From GM7GCV1 sp965221105 (lineage in GTDB: Bacteria > Pseudomonadota > Gammaproteobacteria > Pseudomonadales > GM7GCV1): a stretch of 64,000 nucleotides of DNA. A model generated the notes under the pieces. The model searched no databases. It had not been told where the DNA came from and was given only the letters and a program-made list of their open reading frames with translations. The stretch spans positions 558,001-622,000 of the forward strand of contig OZ244871.1 of assembly GCA_965221105.1 (NCBI GenBank), given 5' to 3'. Both the position numbers and the translations under genes were made by a program. This document shows positions 26,376 through 35,579 of this stretch, one piece after another. Each line of letters begins with the position of its first letter. Position 1 is the first letter of the stretch.

Positions 26376-26395
26376 GCATATGCTATAGCATATGC
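26376..26395. promoter_or_regulatory. Perfect 20-bp palindrome, likely VapBC operator
   Basis: GCATATGCTATAGCATATGC, a perfect 20-base palindrome 23 bases upstream of the vapB start. AbrB-type antitoxins bind such sites at their own promoter. Its TATA-containing core may overlap the -10 region. Confidence 0.7.
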
Positions 26396-26761
26396 TCGAG
26401 TGTCCGGCGAGTCAACCTCCTCCTCAAGGCGAGGGACTTGCGCTGTAGGGTTTTTCGCCGCGTCCGATGTCATTGACCGGGCAGAGGTTGGCCTGTTCGG
26501 GTACGCGATGTGGTGCCACGGGGATTCGGGGAGCCAACAACGCCCCTGGATCAGGCTCACATGAGAACGAGTGTCATTTGGGTACACCGGACAGGACCTT
26601 TCAACGACCCATACTCAATTGGATTTCGGTTCCTGTAGAACAGCAGGTATGCAGGTTGGATTACGCCATTTCGATGCAGAGACTCCCCTGTACTCGACAG
26701 ATGCTGATGCATGATGGATGTCTGGTGGATGCTGTCTGAAATCACATATATAAGAATGGCG
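26396..26761. other. Gap between vapB and mini-IS66
   Basis: About 365 bases without a supported gene. The sequence near 26558-26580 repeats that at 23356-23378. Probably insertion-sequence debris. Confidence 0.4.
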
Positions 26762-27141
26762 GTAACTACTCGCTCCCCTGCTTTTGGCTGAGCGAAGTTT
26801 CCTGTGTTGGGGACTCTATCATTTCGGCACCGGAGGTGAATGCGACGGCGCGCGACCTTCCAGTTGTCAGTGTCGCGGGGGAAACTCCCGTTGGGCCTGT
26901 GTGAGGACAGTCCGTTCGCGCGTGCGCACGGCCGTGAAGGCTGCCTTGTCGAGGGCCTTGGCGTCGAGTTCACTGACTCTTCTGCGTATTCCAGACCAAG
27001 CCTGCCACCCATTCCACGGCAAAGCTGCCACCTCGCCGTCGCCCTGGAACCACAGTATGCGGTGCCCATGACCCTGTGCGATCATGAAACGCACACACCA
27101 GAGAACCTCTTTCCTATGGAGTCAAGGGGGTGAGTAGTTAC
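26762..27141. mobile_element. Internally deleted IS66-family element (mini-IS)
   Basis: About 380 bases bounded by inverted GTAACTACTC...CCCC ends like those of the 41802-43073 element. It retains a piece of the transposase on the minus strand (RRVSELDAKALDKAAFTAVR) and the outer sequence next to the right end. Most of the transposase is deleted. No matching 8-base flanks were seen. Confidence 0.75.
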
Positions 27142-27224
27142 ACTTGATTAATGGGGAGATACCAATGCAAATTCCGAATAACACGCTGTTCAACAGCTGT
27201 CTCCAATACTCCTCCTCCCATCCA

Positions 27225-27409
27225 TCCGGAGCACGCCGAACTGGTCCTGTGGGTGCCTCCAGGCTTAGGGCGGTTACCTCAGCGAACACCTCCGCAGGCG
27301 TGCGATACTCCAGCACCTTCCGGGGCCGGGTGTTGATCCGCGTCTCCACTACCCGCACCTGGGTATCCGTCACCCTGCCCTCCATCAAGCAGGCTGGCGA
27401 TACATCCAT
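27225..27409 (-). pseudogene. IS30-family transposase C-terminal fragment
   Basis: The peptide RINTRPRKVLEYRTPAEVF matches the closing block of IS30-type transposases (INxRPRKxLxYxTPxEVF). The catalytic DDE domain is missing. Part of the transposon debris between trpG and trpD. Confidence 0.7.
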
Positions 27410-27480
27410 TGGTGCGCTTACACTGGAACGGGGTGAATCAATTGGGTACTTCGACCTGCTTGTAAGTGCCCGGACGACTT

Positions 27481-28059
27481 TTAATTATTGAGAAAATTGC
27501 GCAACAGGTCGTGGCCATGCTGGCTCAGAATGGACTCAGGATGAAACTGTACGCCTTCAATGGACAACTCACGGTGGCGCACGCCCATGATCTCATCTTC
27601 TTCACCGCTCTCGTTCAACGTCCACGCCGTGATCTCCAGGCAGTCGGGCAAACTGTTCCGGTCGATGACAAGTGAATGATAGCGAGTCGCCTCGAATGGG
27701 ACACTGAGACCGGCGAAGATGCCTTCTTCCCGATGATGAATCTGTGAAAGCTTGCCATGCATAACCTGGCGCGCACGGACGATGGTACCTCCAAAAGCCC
27801 GGCCAATACTCTGATGTCCGAGACAGACACCGAGAATTGGAATGCGGGTCGCCATCTCCCGAATCAGTTCCACAGATATTCCCGCCTCATCGGGTGTACA
27901 GGGGCCAGGTGAGACAACTAACTTTTCCGGATTCAGCTCGCGAACCTCGCGAATACTGATCTGGTCATTGCGAACCACCTCGACCTGTGCACCAAGTTCC
28001 GCCAGATACTGCACAATGTTGTAGGTAAAGGAGTCGTAGTTGTCGATCATCAGAATCAT
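27481..28059 (-). CDS. trpG: Anthranilate synthase component II (glutamine amidotransferase)
   Basis: 192 residues. Class I amidotransferase motifs: nucleophile in ILGVCLGHQSIGRAFGG, and the His/Glu pair in GVQFHPESI. It supplies ammonia to TrpE. The start overlaps the trpE stop by four bases (ATGA). The 3' neighbour trpD has been displaced by insertions. Confidence 0.96.
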   Translation of the reverse strand: MILMIDNYDSFTYNIVQYLAELGAQVEVVRNDQISIREVRELNPEKLVVSPGPCTPDEAGISVELIREMATRIPILGVCLGHQSIGRAFGGTIVRARQVMHGKLSQIHHREEGIFAGLSVPFEATRYHSLVIDRNSLPDCLEITAWTLNESGEEDEIMGVRHRELSIEGVQFHPESILSQHGHDLLRNFLNN

Positions 28060-29549
28060 GACTCACCCCCGTGTGAAGCAGTTTCCTTTTGAACCATGGA
28101 AGCTGCACGGAACACAGCGCGAGCCTTGTTCATGGATTCCTTCCACTCAAGGCGAGGCACCGAATCAGCGACAATGCCGCCACCTGCCTGCACGTGAAGC
28201 TTGCCATCCTTGATGATTCCGGTGCGAATGGCAATAGCCATGTCCATATCACCGTTCCAGCCAATGTACCCCACTGCACCCCCATAGATACATCGTTTCA
28301 CCGGTTCAATCTCATCGATGATCTCCATCGCCCTGATCTTTGGAGCCCCACTCAGCGTGCCAGCGGGGTGTATGGCACGAATGACATCAATGGCATCCAT
28401 CCCCGGTTTCAAATGACCAGTCACATTGGAGGTGATATGCATTACGTGTGAGTAGCGTTCAACCACCATCTGTTCAGTAACTCGAACCGAACCGGTCTGC
28501 GAAATTCTGCCTGCGTCATTCCGTCCCAGATCAATAAGCATCAGGTGCTCGGCAATCTCCTTGGGATCGGCGAGCATCTCCTGTTCCAGTGCACAATCCT
28601 CTTCTTCAGTCGCCCCACGGCGGCGCGTTCCGGCAATAGGACGCACAGTGATCTCACCATTTTCCAGACGGCCGAGAATCTCGGGTGAAGCACCAACAAT
28701 CTGGAAGTCACCCAAATGAAGATAGTACATATACGGAGAGGGGTTCACCGATCTCAGAGCCCGATAGAGGCTGATGGGATCTTCTCCAAAGTCCATGGTA
28801 CAACGCTGGGAAACCACGACCTGCATGACATCGCCTGCACAGCAGTATTCCTTGATGCGATCGACGGCCTGCTCATACCTTTCACGCCCCAAACTGGACT
28901 GCAACCCGTCTTCGTCGAGGTGCGGTGCGCCCAGACTGATCTCGCCCAGTACCGGCATCGAGCGTTCGAGTTGCTGCGCCAGCCTGTCCAATCTTCGCTG
29001 CGCAATCCCGAAGCCATCTTCCTGAGCCGCATCAACATGGGTGATGAGCGTCAGAGTGCCAGCAAAATTATCAAATATCACCAGATCCCGGGAACGCATC
29101 AGCAGGATGTCAGGAACCCCCAGCTCGTCGGGCGGAACAGAGTCTTGCAGCCTCGGCTCAATAAACCGGACAGTGTCGTAACCGATGTAGCCGACCATAC
29201 CGCCAGAAAACCGTGGCAGGTTTGGCAGATCCGGAACGGAAAACTGTCTGATATATTCACGCAGATAGTCCAGCGGATTCTCCACTTCAGTGACCTGATT
29301 CCCCTCCCGGGAACTTCGCACGATTCGTTTTCCCTCCACACTGAGAATCTCTTCCGCCACCAGGCCAATGATGGAATACCGTCCCCATTTCTCGTTCGCC
29401 TCTGCGGATTCCAGCAGGTAGGTATGGGGCTCGTTGGCCAATTTGGAGAACACGCTCAATGGAGTTTCCAAATCCGAGAGCAGGGTTCGCGTTACGGGGA
29501 TCTGTTTGTAGTTTTGGGCCGCCAGTGCAGCAAAGTCTTCCGGGGACAT
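28056..29549 (-). CDS. trpE: Anthranilate synthase component I
   Basis: 497 residues. N-terminal regulatory region with LLESAEANEKWGRYS (feedback-binding LLES) and a C-terminal chorismate-binding domain: PIAGTRRRGATEEED, AEHLMLIDLGRNDAGRIS, HPAGTLSGAPKIRAMEII and QAGGGIVADSVP. Converts chorismate to anthranilate with TrpG. First gene of the trpEG unit. Confidence 0.96.
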   Translation of the reverse strand: MSPEDFAALAAQNYKQIPVTRTLLSDLETPLSVFSKLANEPHTYLLESAEANEKWGRYSIIGLVAEEILSVEGKRIVRSSREGNQVTEVENPLDYLREYIRQFSVPDLPNLPRFSGGMVGYIGYDTVRFIEPRLQDSVPPDELGVPDILLMRSRDLVIFDNFAGTLTLITHVDAAQEDGFGIAQRRLDRLAQQLERSMPVLGEISLGAPHLDEDGLQSSLGRERYEQAVDRIKEYCCAGDVMQVVVSQRCTMDFGEDPISLYRALRSVNPSPYMYYLHLGDFQIVGASPEILGRLENGEITVRPIAGTRRRGATEEEDCALEQEMLADPKEIAEHLMLIDLGRNDAGRISQTGSVRVTEQMVVERYSHVMHITSNVTGHLKPGMDAIDVIRAIHPAGTLSGAPKIRAMEIIDEIEPVKRCIYGGAVGYIGWNGDMDMAIAIRTGIIKDGKLHVQAGGGIVADSVPRLEWKESMNKARAVFRAASMVQKETASHGGES

Positions 29550-29780
29550 GCGTTCTTTCTATTTTGGTTTCTGGAGAATACTCTAAAAATGGGCCTGAGG
29601 GGCACTTTCAACGGCGCTGATCTGCCAGAAAGGCGATCGATGTCACCAGCCAAAGCGGAAGAGAGCCGAACCCGGAATGCTGACAGAAAAACTGGAAATG
29701 AACAGATGGTGCGATTCTAATGAATCAGCCCTGCCCTGCCAATAGATGATAGCTCGAATGCGCCCCCTCCTGAGACACAC

Positions 29781-30518
29781 CTAATCCAATATGAAGGGCA
29801 GCTGGCGGTCAATTACAAATGCCTGGCGGCTCATCTGCACCGAATAGCAGACTACCTCAATTCCCTGAGCGAGTGCCTGACGCAGAGTCCGGGCGTACTC
29901 CGGGTCAATGTCCTCCGCGACCTGAACCTGCTCAACGCTGCTGTGTTGTACGCAAAACAGCAACATCGCACGATGTCCCTGACTGCGGGCACTGATGAGC
30001 TCGCCGAGATGTCGGGTTCCACGTGTGGTCACTGCGTCAGGAAACATCCCCAGCCCTCCCGGACATCCCATGGTCAGATTCTTGACCTCCAAATAACATA
30101 GCGTTTCTGGACCCTGGTCGTCACATGATGTGTCCGCGGCCTCACGAACAAGGAAGTCCAATCGACTGTTGCGCTCACCGTAGCGCACCTCTCGTTGAAC
30201 CTGCTCAAGCGTGCCAAACTCGACTATGCGCCCATCGACCAGTGCTTCCTCGACAAGCCAGTTGGCTCTGGCCGTATTGATGCCTGCCATACCACCATGG
30301 AGCGCGGAAACTGCCTCCAACCTGTAGGCTAGCTTCCGCTTTGGATTGTCAGATTTGGACAGCCAGCAGATGCCGCCTTCAACCAGACAATTCTTCATGC
30401 TGCCAGTATTGGCGCAATGGGCTGTAACCCGCTCCCCGGACTGAAGCTCAACATCGGCACAGAAACGTTTGTACCGACGGTGCAGCTTTCCTGTGAGAAG
30501 AGGCGGATCGAACTTCAT
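29781..30518 (-). CDS. sfsA: SfsA-type DNA/RNA nuclease family protein
   Basis: 245 residues with the SfsA pattern: RYKRFCADVELQSGE, AHCANTGSMKNCL, NTARANWLVEEAL, YLEVKNLTMG and the end FVIDRQLPF. Originally named for a sugar-fermentation stimulation phenotype in E. coli. The EVKN motif fits a nuclease-like active site. Single gene, no operon partner seen. Confidence 0.92.
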   Translation of the reverse strand: MKFDPPLLTGKLHRRYKRFCADVELQSGERVTAHCANTGSMKNCLVEGGICWLSKSDNPKRKLAYRLEAVSALHGGMAGINTARANWLVEEALVDGRIVEFGTLEQVQREVRYGERNSRLDFLVREAADTSCDDQGPETLCYLEVKNLTMGCPGGLGMFPDAVTTRGTRHLGELISARSQGHRAMLLFCVQHSSVEQVQVAEDIDPEYARTLRQALAQGIEVVCYSVQMSRQAFVIDRQLPFILD

Positions 30519-31119
30519 TCAGACACTCCACACTCCATCAGATATCCTGACAAATGGGAATGACATAGGACAGTTGACAAAAGCCAGTGGCATGACCTGA
30601 TCAACCTCCACCATCGACGGTTTGCTGCGCCGGTCAACGACCATTGTGGAGGGACTTGCCTACGAAGGTTGACACGTCAGGGCGACCTGCTTCGTTCCGC
30701 TCTTCTGTGACGCTTCACAGGCCGACCACTGTCGCCACCTCCATGTCCAGTCGCCCCAATCCCGGAGGCCACACTATTCACTGCGGCATTGATATCCGCA
30801 GTGTCTTGATGTCGGCATGCCACAGATCGAACGACCGCGTGTGACGGGCGGTTGTGCGACAGGAGCGCGTGCAGATTGAGCATCCTGTCTCGGTTGAACC
30901 CGATTTCATCCGCGTGGCCGATGGGCAGCTCAATCTTGAACCACAGGACCGGGTCCATCGCCTGATCACATGCGGGCTGTCCGTTTTGGATAGAGCGGCC
31001 CGATCCTGAGCACACCCTGCTCCAGCGGCCTGTGCCCTCTCAACAGGCAGGGTGTTGGGGTGTTGACAGAAGCCGTCCTCGTTGTTCGCACGGGTGCGCC
31101 GCGGCAGGCGTGCGTCCGG
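30519..31119. other. Decayed region with IS fragments
   Basis: About 600 bases without an intact gene. The only recognisable part is a TnpB-like C-terminal fragment on the minus strand, listed separately. Confidence 0.5.
30677..30825 (-). pseudogene. TnpB (IS200/IS605-type) C-terminal fragment
   Basis: The frame reads CRHQDTADINAAVNSVASGI, which resembles the RuvC-III/zinc-ribbon end of TnpB (D-x-N-A-A-x-N). The rest of the protein is missing. Its sequence differs from the two full TnpB genes in this window. Confidence 0.4.
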
Positions 31120-31734
31120 CTACTGGTTCCCTCCGAGACGCTCACCCCCTTCGCTGACCCGCGCGCAGCCCTTGCCGCCCATGAACAGGAAGTAGGCGCT
31201 GCCCATTTCAGTCCATTGGCTGGTGTTTACGGGCGGGCTGAAGACCGGGATCACCAGTTCACCAGGACCCTGATTGATATTGCGGGGATTGCGGTTGGTC
31301 CAGACACGGGCGCCGGCCTTGGGCCGCACCTCGATGATGTTCTCGCCGAGCACACCGCCGGAGAAATTGATTTTGTTTATCGAATCCGGGTCACGCCACC
31401 GGTTGCCGCCGAGGCTCGCAGTCCGCCACTCCCAGTCATTGAAAGTGGATCCGAAATCATTCTGTGAGGTAATCAAACCGATATTGATATTGAAGCTCTG
31501 CCGCGTCACGTTGGGGTTGGTGGACGACAGAATCAGCTTCATGCGACCGGGCGTGGCGTGGTCACCACAGCCGTCCACAACTTGCGAAACCGATGCAAGC
31601 GAGACGGTGCAGATGCCAGACCAGCAGTTGGGAGGCGTTTGCGCCTGCGCGGCGCCTGCGAGCAGCAGGAGGCACAGCGTCGCGGCGGCGGTCGCCGCGG
31701 GGGCTGTCAGTCTAGCGGGGGGGGGGGGGTACAT
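31120..31734 (-). CDS. Secreted hypothetical protein with homopolymer tract at start
   Basis: About 204 residues. After MYPPPP it has a signal peptide (TLCLLLLAGAAQAQ, cleavage after AQA). The mature part has paired cysteines (NCWSGIC, GCG) and no recognised domain. A run of 13 C residues on the coding strand lies four bases inside the ATG. Loss or gain of bases there would put the rest out of frame, so it could be phase-variable. Alternatively GTG at 31737 is the start; the tract lies inside the gene in both cases. Confidence 0.6.
   Translation of the reverse strand: MYPPPPARLTAPAATAAATLCLLLLAGAAQAQTPPNCWSGICTVSLASVSQVVDGCGDHATPGRMKLILSSTNPNVTRQSFNINIGLITSQNDFGSTFNDWEWRTASLGGNRWRDPDSINKINFSGGVLGENIIEVRPKAGARVWTNRNPRNINQGPGELVIPVFSPPVNTSQWTEMGSAYFLFMGGKGCARVSEGGERLGGNQ
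31717..31729 (-). repeat. 13-base poly-C (coding strand) tract
   Basis: Thirteen G on the plus strand (C on the coding strand) directly after the start codon of the secreted protein gene. By far the longest homopolymer noticed in the window. Confidence 0.95.
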
Positions 31735-31848
31735 CACACTGAACTTTCAAGCTGAACATCGTTGATCCTCCTGCTGATGTCCTGTGAACATCGGACTCAT
31801 TGCCAGCCATAAGTTGTAACACAGATTGAGCTGAAATGCAAGCTGCTT

Positions 31849-31857
31849 GGCAACAGG
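31849..31857. repeat. 9-bp target duplication GGCAACAGG (left)
   Basis: GGCAACAGG immediately precedes ISKra4 copy 1. The same 9-mer separates the two copies (33705-33713) and follows copy 2 (35561-35569). Confidence 0.9.
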
Positions 31858-31972
31858 GGGTGTGCGTCAGATTTTAGGCAATTTCATAATCGGTAGTCCT
31901 GATAGGCATTTTTTACGCTTTATTATAAGTAATGTATACTTTCAGTATTGCAACCATCCAGAGACTCTGCCC

Positions 31973-32317
31973 ATGGACACGATCAATCAACTCAAAGCCA
32001 AGCGGGATGCTCTGCTGACCCAGTTCAACACCCTCAGGGATTTCCGCCCCGGCAACTTGCTCCACGTCTCCCGCAAATGTGGATCACCTGCCTGCCACTG
32101 TGCTACACCCGGTGACCCCGGACATCAGAGCTGGCAGTTAACACGCAAGGTCACAAACAAAACAGTCACCCGGTCGATTCCAGCCCCTATGCTCAAGCAG
32201 ACACAGCAGCAGATACAGGAATTCAAGCGCTTTAAGCAACTGGTGGGCGAATTGACCGAAGTCAGTGAGTCATTGTGTGATTCACAGGTGCAGGCGCACC
32301 GTAAAAAAAAACGCTGA
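31973..32317 (+). CDS. ISKra4 accessory ORF, DUF6788-like
   Basis: 114 residues from MDTINQLKAKRDAL. Contains the short Cys/His block SRKCGSPACHCATPGDPGH typical of the DUF6788 proteins that accompany ISKra4 transposases, and a basic end (AHRKKKR) encoded by an A9 run. It overlaps the transposase frame, which lies in the +1 register. Either slippage on the A9 run or independent initiation links the two. Confidence 0.8.
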   Translation: MDTINQLKAKRDALLTQFNTLRDFRPGNLLHVSRKCGSPACHCATPGDPGHQSWQLTRKVTNKTVTRSIPAPMLKQTQQQIQEFKRFKQLVGELTEVSESLCDSQVQAHRKKKR

Positions 32318-33677
32318 ACCAGACGTGCTCACACAGACTGTCGCACAGGAGGTTGAGCAGGACATCCTCAGGCTGCTGGGGGCACAGGATTTTACCCGCC
32401 GGGTTGATTTCGATGCCGTTGAGTCATTGATCAAGTCACGTGCCCTGAACTTCGCCGCATCGCTGCTCGAGACATTTCTGGACCAGGATGATTCGGATCA
32501 TCCTTCGAACCACATACCCTGTGACTGCGGTGCACCGGCCCGCTATCGTGGTCAGCATGCTCGCACGCTGACCACGGCCGTGGGCGATATTACATATCAC
32601 AGGGCCTATTACTACTGTGATGACTGCACACAGGGCTGGTTTCCCAAGGATCAGGCCATGGGTCTGGATTCACGAGCCCTGTCACCGGGTGTAGTGCGGA
32701 TGATCGGTCAGGTGGCGGGCCGGGAAAGCTTTGCCCAATCACACACCCTGCTGCACGAGTTGGCATCAGTCCGGGTGAGTATCAAGCAGGTGGAACGAAC
32801 TGCCGAGCGCTTGGGGAAGGACATACGTCAGTACGAAGTACGCCAAGTCGAGCAGGAATCGCTTCCGGCACGCACCATGTATCTCGGGGTTGACGGGACC
32901 GGGGTGCCGATGATCAGGTCGGAGACCGAAGGGGTGAAGGGCAAGCAGCCCGACGGGACCTCGAAAACCCGGGAAATGAAGGTTGCAACAGTCTGGAGCT
33001 GTGATCGGTGTGACGAGCAGGGCCATGCCAGAATCGATGTCTCGTCGGTGACCCACACTGCGGCCATCGAAAGTGCAGGCACCAAGGATCTGGCTATGCA
33101 CTTGGCACCCTTTGCACAACGCATGGAGCGCGAGGCCCTACGGCGAGGATTCTATGATGCCAACCGTCAGGTCGTCATCGGAGACGGGGCCAAGTGGATC
33201 TGGGCCTGTTTCACGGAACTGTTTCCTACAGCCATCCAGATTCTTGACCTGTTTCACGCCCTCGAAAAAATCTGGGATATCTCCAAACTCGTGTACGGCG
33301 ACGATGCCGAGATCGGCAGACAATGGGCAAAAAATACCTGTGCAGCCCTCAGAACCGGAGAGATTGAGGATGTGATTGATATTCTGCACCCGCTTTCAGT
33401 ACAAGGTGAGAAGATTAAGAATGCACTCGGCTATTTCGAACGCAACCACGAACGGATGCGGTATAAGACATTCCGAGAACAGGGGTTATGCGTATCAAGC
33501 GCGGCAGTCGAAGCCGGATGCAAAAATGTCATCGGTACCCGACTGAAACGCGGCGGGATGCACTGGAGCAAGGATGGCGCAAACAGCATTGCATCGCTTC
33601 GCTCATATATCATCAGCAACCGATTTGATGACTACTGGTACGCACAACCGAAAACTCCTCATATCTGCGAAAAATGA
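32265..33677 (+). CDS. ISKra4-family transposase
   Basis: Frame of 470 codons. DDE transposase of the ISKra4 type: Cys pairs in HIPCDCGAPA and YYYCDDC, catalytic Asp regions in YLGVDGTGVPMI and QILDLFHALEKIWD, and the late block EAGCKNVIGTRLKRGGMHW. The first ~20 codons overlap the DUF6788 gene; the true N-terminus may be a downstream GTG (near 32322) or a frameshifted fusion. Confidence 0.88.
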   Translation: MSHCVIHRCRRTVKKNAEPDVLTQTVAQEVEQDILRLLGAQDFTRRVDFDAVESLIKSRALNFAASLLETFLDQDDSDHPSNHIPCDCGAPARYRGQHARTLTTAVGDITYHRAYYYCDDCTQGWFPKDQAMGLDSRALSPGVVRMIGQVAGRESFAQSHTLLHELASVRVSIKQVERTAERLGKDIRQYEVRQVEQESLPARTMYLGVDGTGVPMIRSETEGVKGKQPDGTSKTREMKVATVWSCDRCDEQGHARIDVSSVTHTAAIESAGTKDLAMHLAPFAQRMEREALRRGFYDANRQVVIGDGAKWIWACFTELFPTAIQILDLFHALEKIWDISKLVYGDDAEIGRQWAKNTCAALRTGEIEDVIDILHPLSVQGEKIKNALGYFERNHERMRYKTFREQGLCVSSAAVEAGCKNVIGTRLKRGGMHWSKDGANSIASLRSYIISNRFDDYWYAQPKTPHICEK

Positions 33678-33704
33678 TATTTGCCCAAATATTGACGTAC
33701 ACCC

Positions 33705-33713
33705 GGCAACAGG
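33705..33713. repeat. 9-bp target duplication GGCAACAGG (between copies)
   Basis: Single 9-mer that separates the two tandem ISKra4 copies; identical to both outer flanks. Confidence 0.9.
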
Positions 33714-33828
33714 GGGTGTGCGTCAGATTTTAGGCAATTTCATAATCGGTAGTCCTGATAGGCATTTTTTACGCTTTATTATAAGTAATGTATACTTTCA
33801 GTATTGCAACCATCCAGAGACTCTGCCC

Positions 33829-34173
33829 ATGGACACGATCAATCAACTCAAAGCCAAGCGGGATGCTCTGCTGACCCAGTTCAACACCCTCAGGGATTTC
33901 CGCCCCGGCAACTTGCTCCACGTCTCCCGCAAATGTGGATCACCTGCCTGCCACTGTGCTACACCCGGTGACCCCGGACATCAGAGCTGGCAGTTAACAC
34001 GCAAGGTCACAAACAAAACAGTCACCCGGTCGATTCCAGCCCCTATGCTCAAGCAGACACAGCAGCAGATACAGGAATTCAAGCGCTTTAAGCAACTGGT
34101 GGGCGAATTGACCGAAGTCAGTGAGTCATTGTGTGATTCACAGGTGCAGGCGCACCGTAAAAAAAAACGCTGA
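33829..34173 (+). CDS. ISKra4 accessory ORF, DUF6788-like (copy 2)
   Basis: Same 114-residue product as at 31973-32317, including the A9 run at the 3' end. Confidence 0.8.
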   Translation: MDTINQLKAKRDALLTQFNTLRDFRPGNLLHVSRKCGSPACHCATPGDPGHQSWQLTRKVTNKTVTRSIPAPMLKQTQQQIQEFKRFKQLVGELTEVSESLCDSQVQAHRKKKR

Positions 34174-35533
34174 ACCAGACGTGCTCACACAGACTGTCGC
34201 ACAGGAGGTTGAGCAGGACATCCTCAGGCTGCTGGGGGCACAGGATTTTACCCGCCGGGTTGATTTCGATGCCGTTGAGTCATTGATCAAGTCACGTGCC
34301 CTGAACTTCGCCGCATCGCTGCTCGAGACATTTCTGGACCAGGATGATTCGGATCATCCTTCGAACCACATACCCTGTGACTGCGGTGCACCGGCCCGCT
34401 ATCGTGGTCAGCATGCTCGCACGCTGACCACGGCCGTGGGCGATATTACATATCACAGGGCCTATTACTACTGTGATGACTGCACACAGGGCTGGTTTCC
34501 CAAGGATCAGGCCATGGGTCTGGATTCACGAGCCCTGTCACCGGGTGTAGTGCGGATGATCGGTCAGGTGGCGGGCCGGGAAAGCTTTGCCCAATCACAC
34601 ACCCTGCTGCACGAGTTGGCATCAGTCCGGGTGAGTATCAAGCAGGTGGAACGAACTGCCGAGCGCTTGGGGAAGGACATACGTCAGTACGAAGTACGCC
34701 AAGTCGAGCAGGAATCGCTTCCGGCACGCACCATGTATCTCGGGGTTGACGGGACCGGGGTGCCGATGATCAGGTCGGAGACCGAAGGGGTGAAGGGCAA
34801 GCAGCCCGACGGGACCTCGAAAACCCGGGAAATGAAGGTTGCAACAGTCTGGAGCTGTGATCGGTGTGACGAGCAGGGCCATGCCAGAATCGATGTCTCG
34901 TCGGTGACCCACACTGCGGCCATCGAAAGTGCAGGCACCAAGGATCTGGCTATGCACTTGGCACCCTTTGCACAACGCATGGAGCGCGAGGCCCTACGGC
35001 GAGGATTCTATGATGCCAACCGTCAGGTCGTCATCGGAGACGGGGCCAAGTGGATCTGGGCCTGTTTCACGGAACTGTTTCCTACAGCCATCCAGATTCT
35101 TGACCTGTTTCACGCCCTCGAAAAAATCTGGGATATCTCCAAACTCGTGTACGGCGACGATGCCGAGATCGGCAGACAATGGGCAAAAAATACCTGTGCA
35201 GCCCTCAGAACCGGAGAGATTGAGGATGTGATTGATATTCTGCACCCGCTTTCAGTACAAGGTGAGAAGATTAAGAATGCACTCGGCTATTTCGAACGCA
35301 ACCACGAACGGATGCGGTATAAGACATTCCGAGAACAGGGGTTATGCGTATCAAGCGCGGCAGTCGAAGCCGGATGCAAAAATGTCATCGGTACCCGACT
35401 GAAACGCGGCGGGATGCACTGGAGCAAGGATGGCGCAAACAGCATTGCATCGCTTCGCTCATATATCATCAGCAACCGATTTGATGACTACTGGTACGCA
35501 CAACCGAAAACTCCTCATATCTGCGAAAAATGA
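34121..35533 (+). CDS. ISKra4-family transposase (copy 2)
   Basis: Identical 470-codon frame to copy 1, with the same catalytic blocks and overlap with the accessory gene. Apparently intact. Confidence 0.88.
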   Translation: MSHCVIHRCRRTVKKNAEPDVLTQTVAQEVEQDILRLLGAQDFTRRVDFDAVESLIKSRALNFAASLLETFLDQDDSDHPSNHIPCDCGAPARYRGQHARTLTTAVGDITYHRAYYYCDDCTQGWFPKDQAMGLDSRALSPGVVRMIGQVAGRESFAQSHTLLHELASVRVSIKQVERTAERLGKDIRQYEVRQVEQESLPARTMYLGVDGTGVPMIRSETEGVKGKQPDGTSKTREMKVATVWSCDRCDEQGHARIDVSSVTHTAAIESAGTKDLAMHLAPFAQRMEREALRRGFYDANRQVVIGDGAKWIWACFTELFPTAIQILDLFHALEKIWDISKLVYGDDAEIGRQWAKNTCAALRTGEIEDVIDILHPLSVQGEKIKNALGYFERNHERMRYKTFREQGLCVSSAAVEAGCKNVIGTRLKRGGMHWSKDGANSIASLRSYIISNRFDDYWYAQPKTPHICEK

Positions 35534-35560
35534 TATTTGCCCAAATATTGACGTACACCC

Positions 35561-35569
35561 GGCAACAGG
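35561..35569. repeat. 9-bp target duplication GGCAACAGG (right)
   Basis: Right flank of the tandem ISKra4 pair, matching the left flank. Confidence 0.9.
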
Positions 35570-35579
35570 AAGGTCGTAA

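Larger units (their letters stand above)
31858..33704 (+). mobile_element. ISKra4-family element, copy 1
   Basis: 1847 bases with short terminal inverted repeats GGGTGTGCGTCA and TGACGTACACCC. It encodes a DUF6788-type small protein and an ISKra4-type transposase in overlapping frames. Protein products are identical to those of copy 2 downstream. Flanked by GGCAACAGG. Confidence 0.92.
33714..35560 (+). mobile_element. ISKra4-family element, copy 2
   Basis: 1847 bases, offset by exactly 1856 from copy 1, with identical ends and identical protein products. The head-to-tail arrangement with one shared 9-mer suggests tandem duplication after insertion rather than two independent insertions. Confidence 0.92.
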
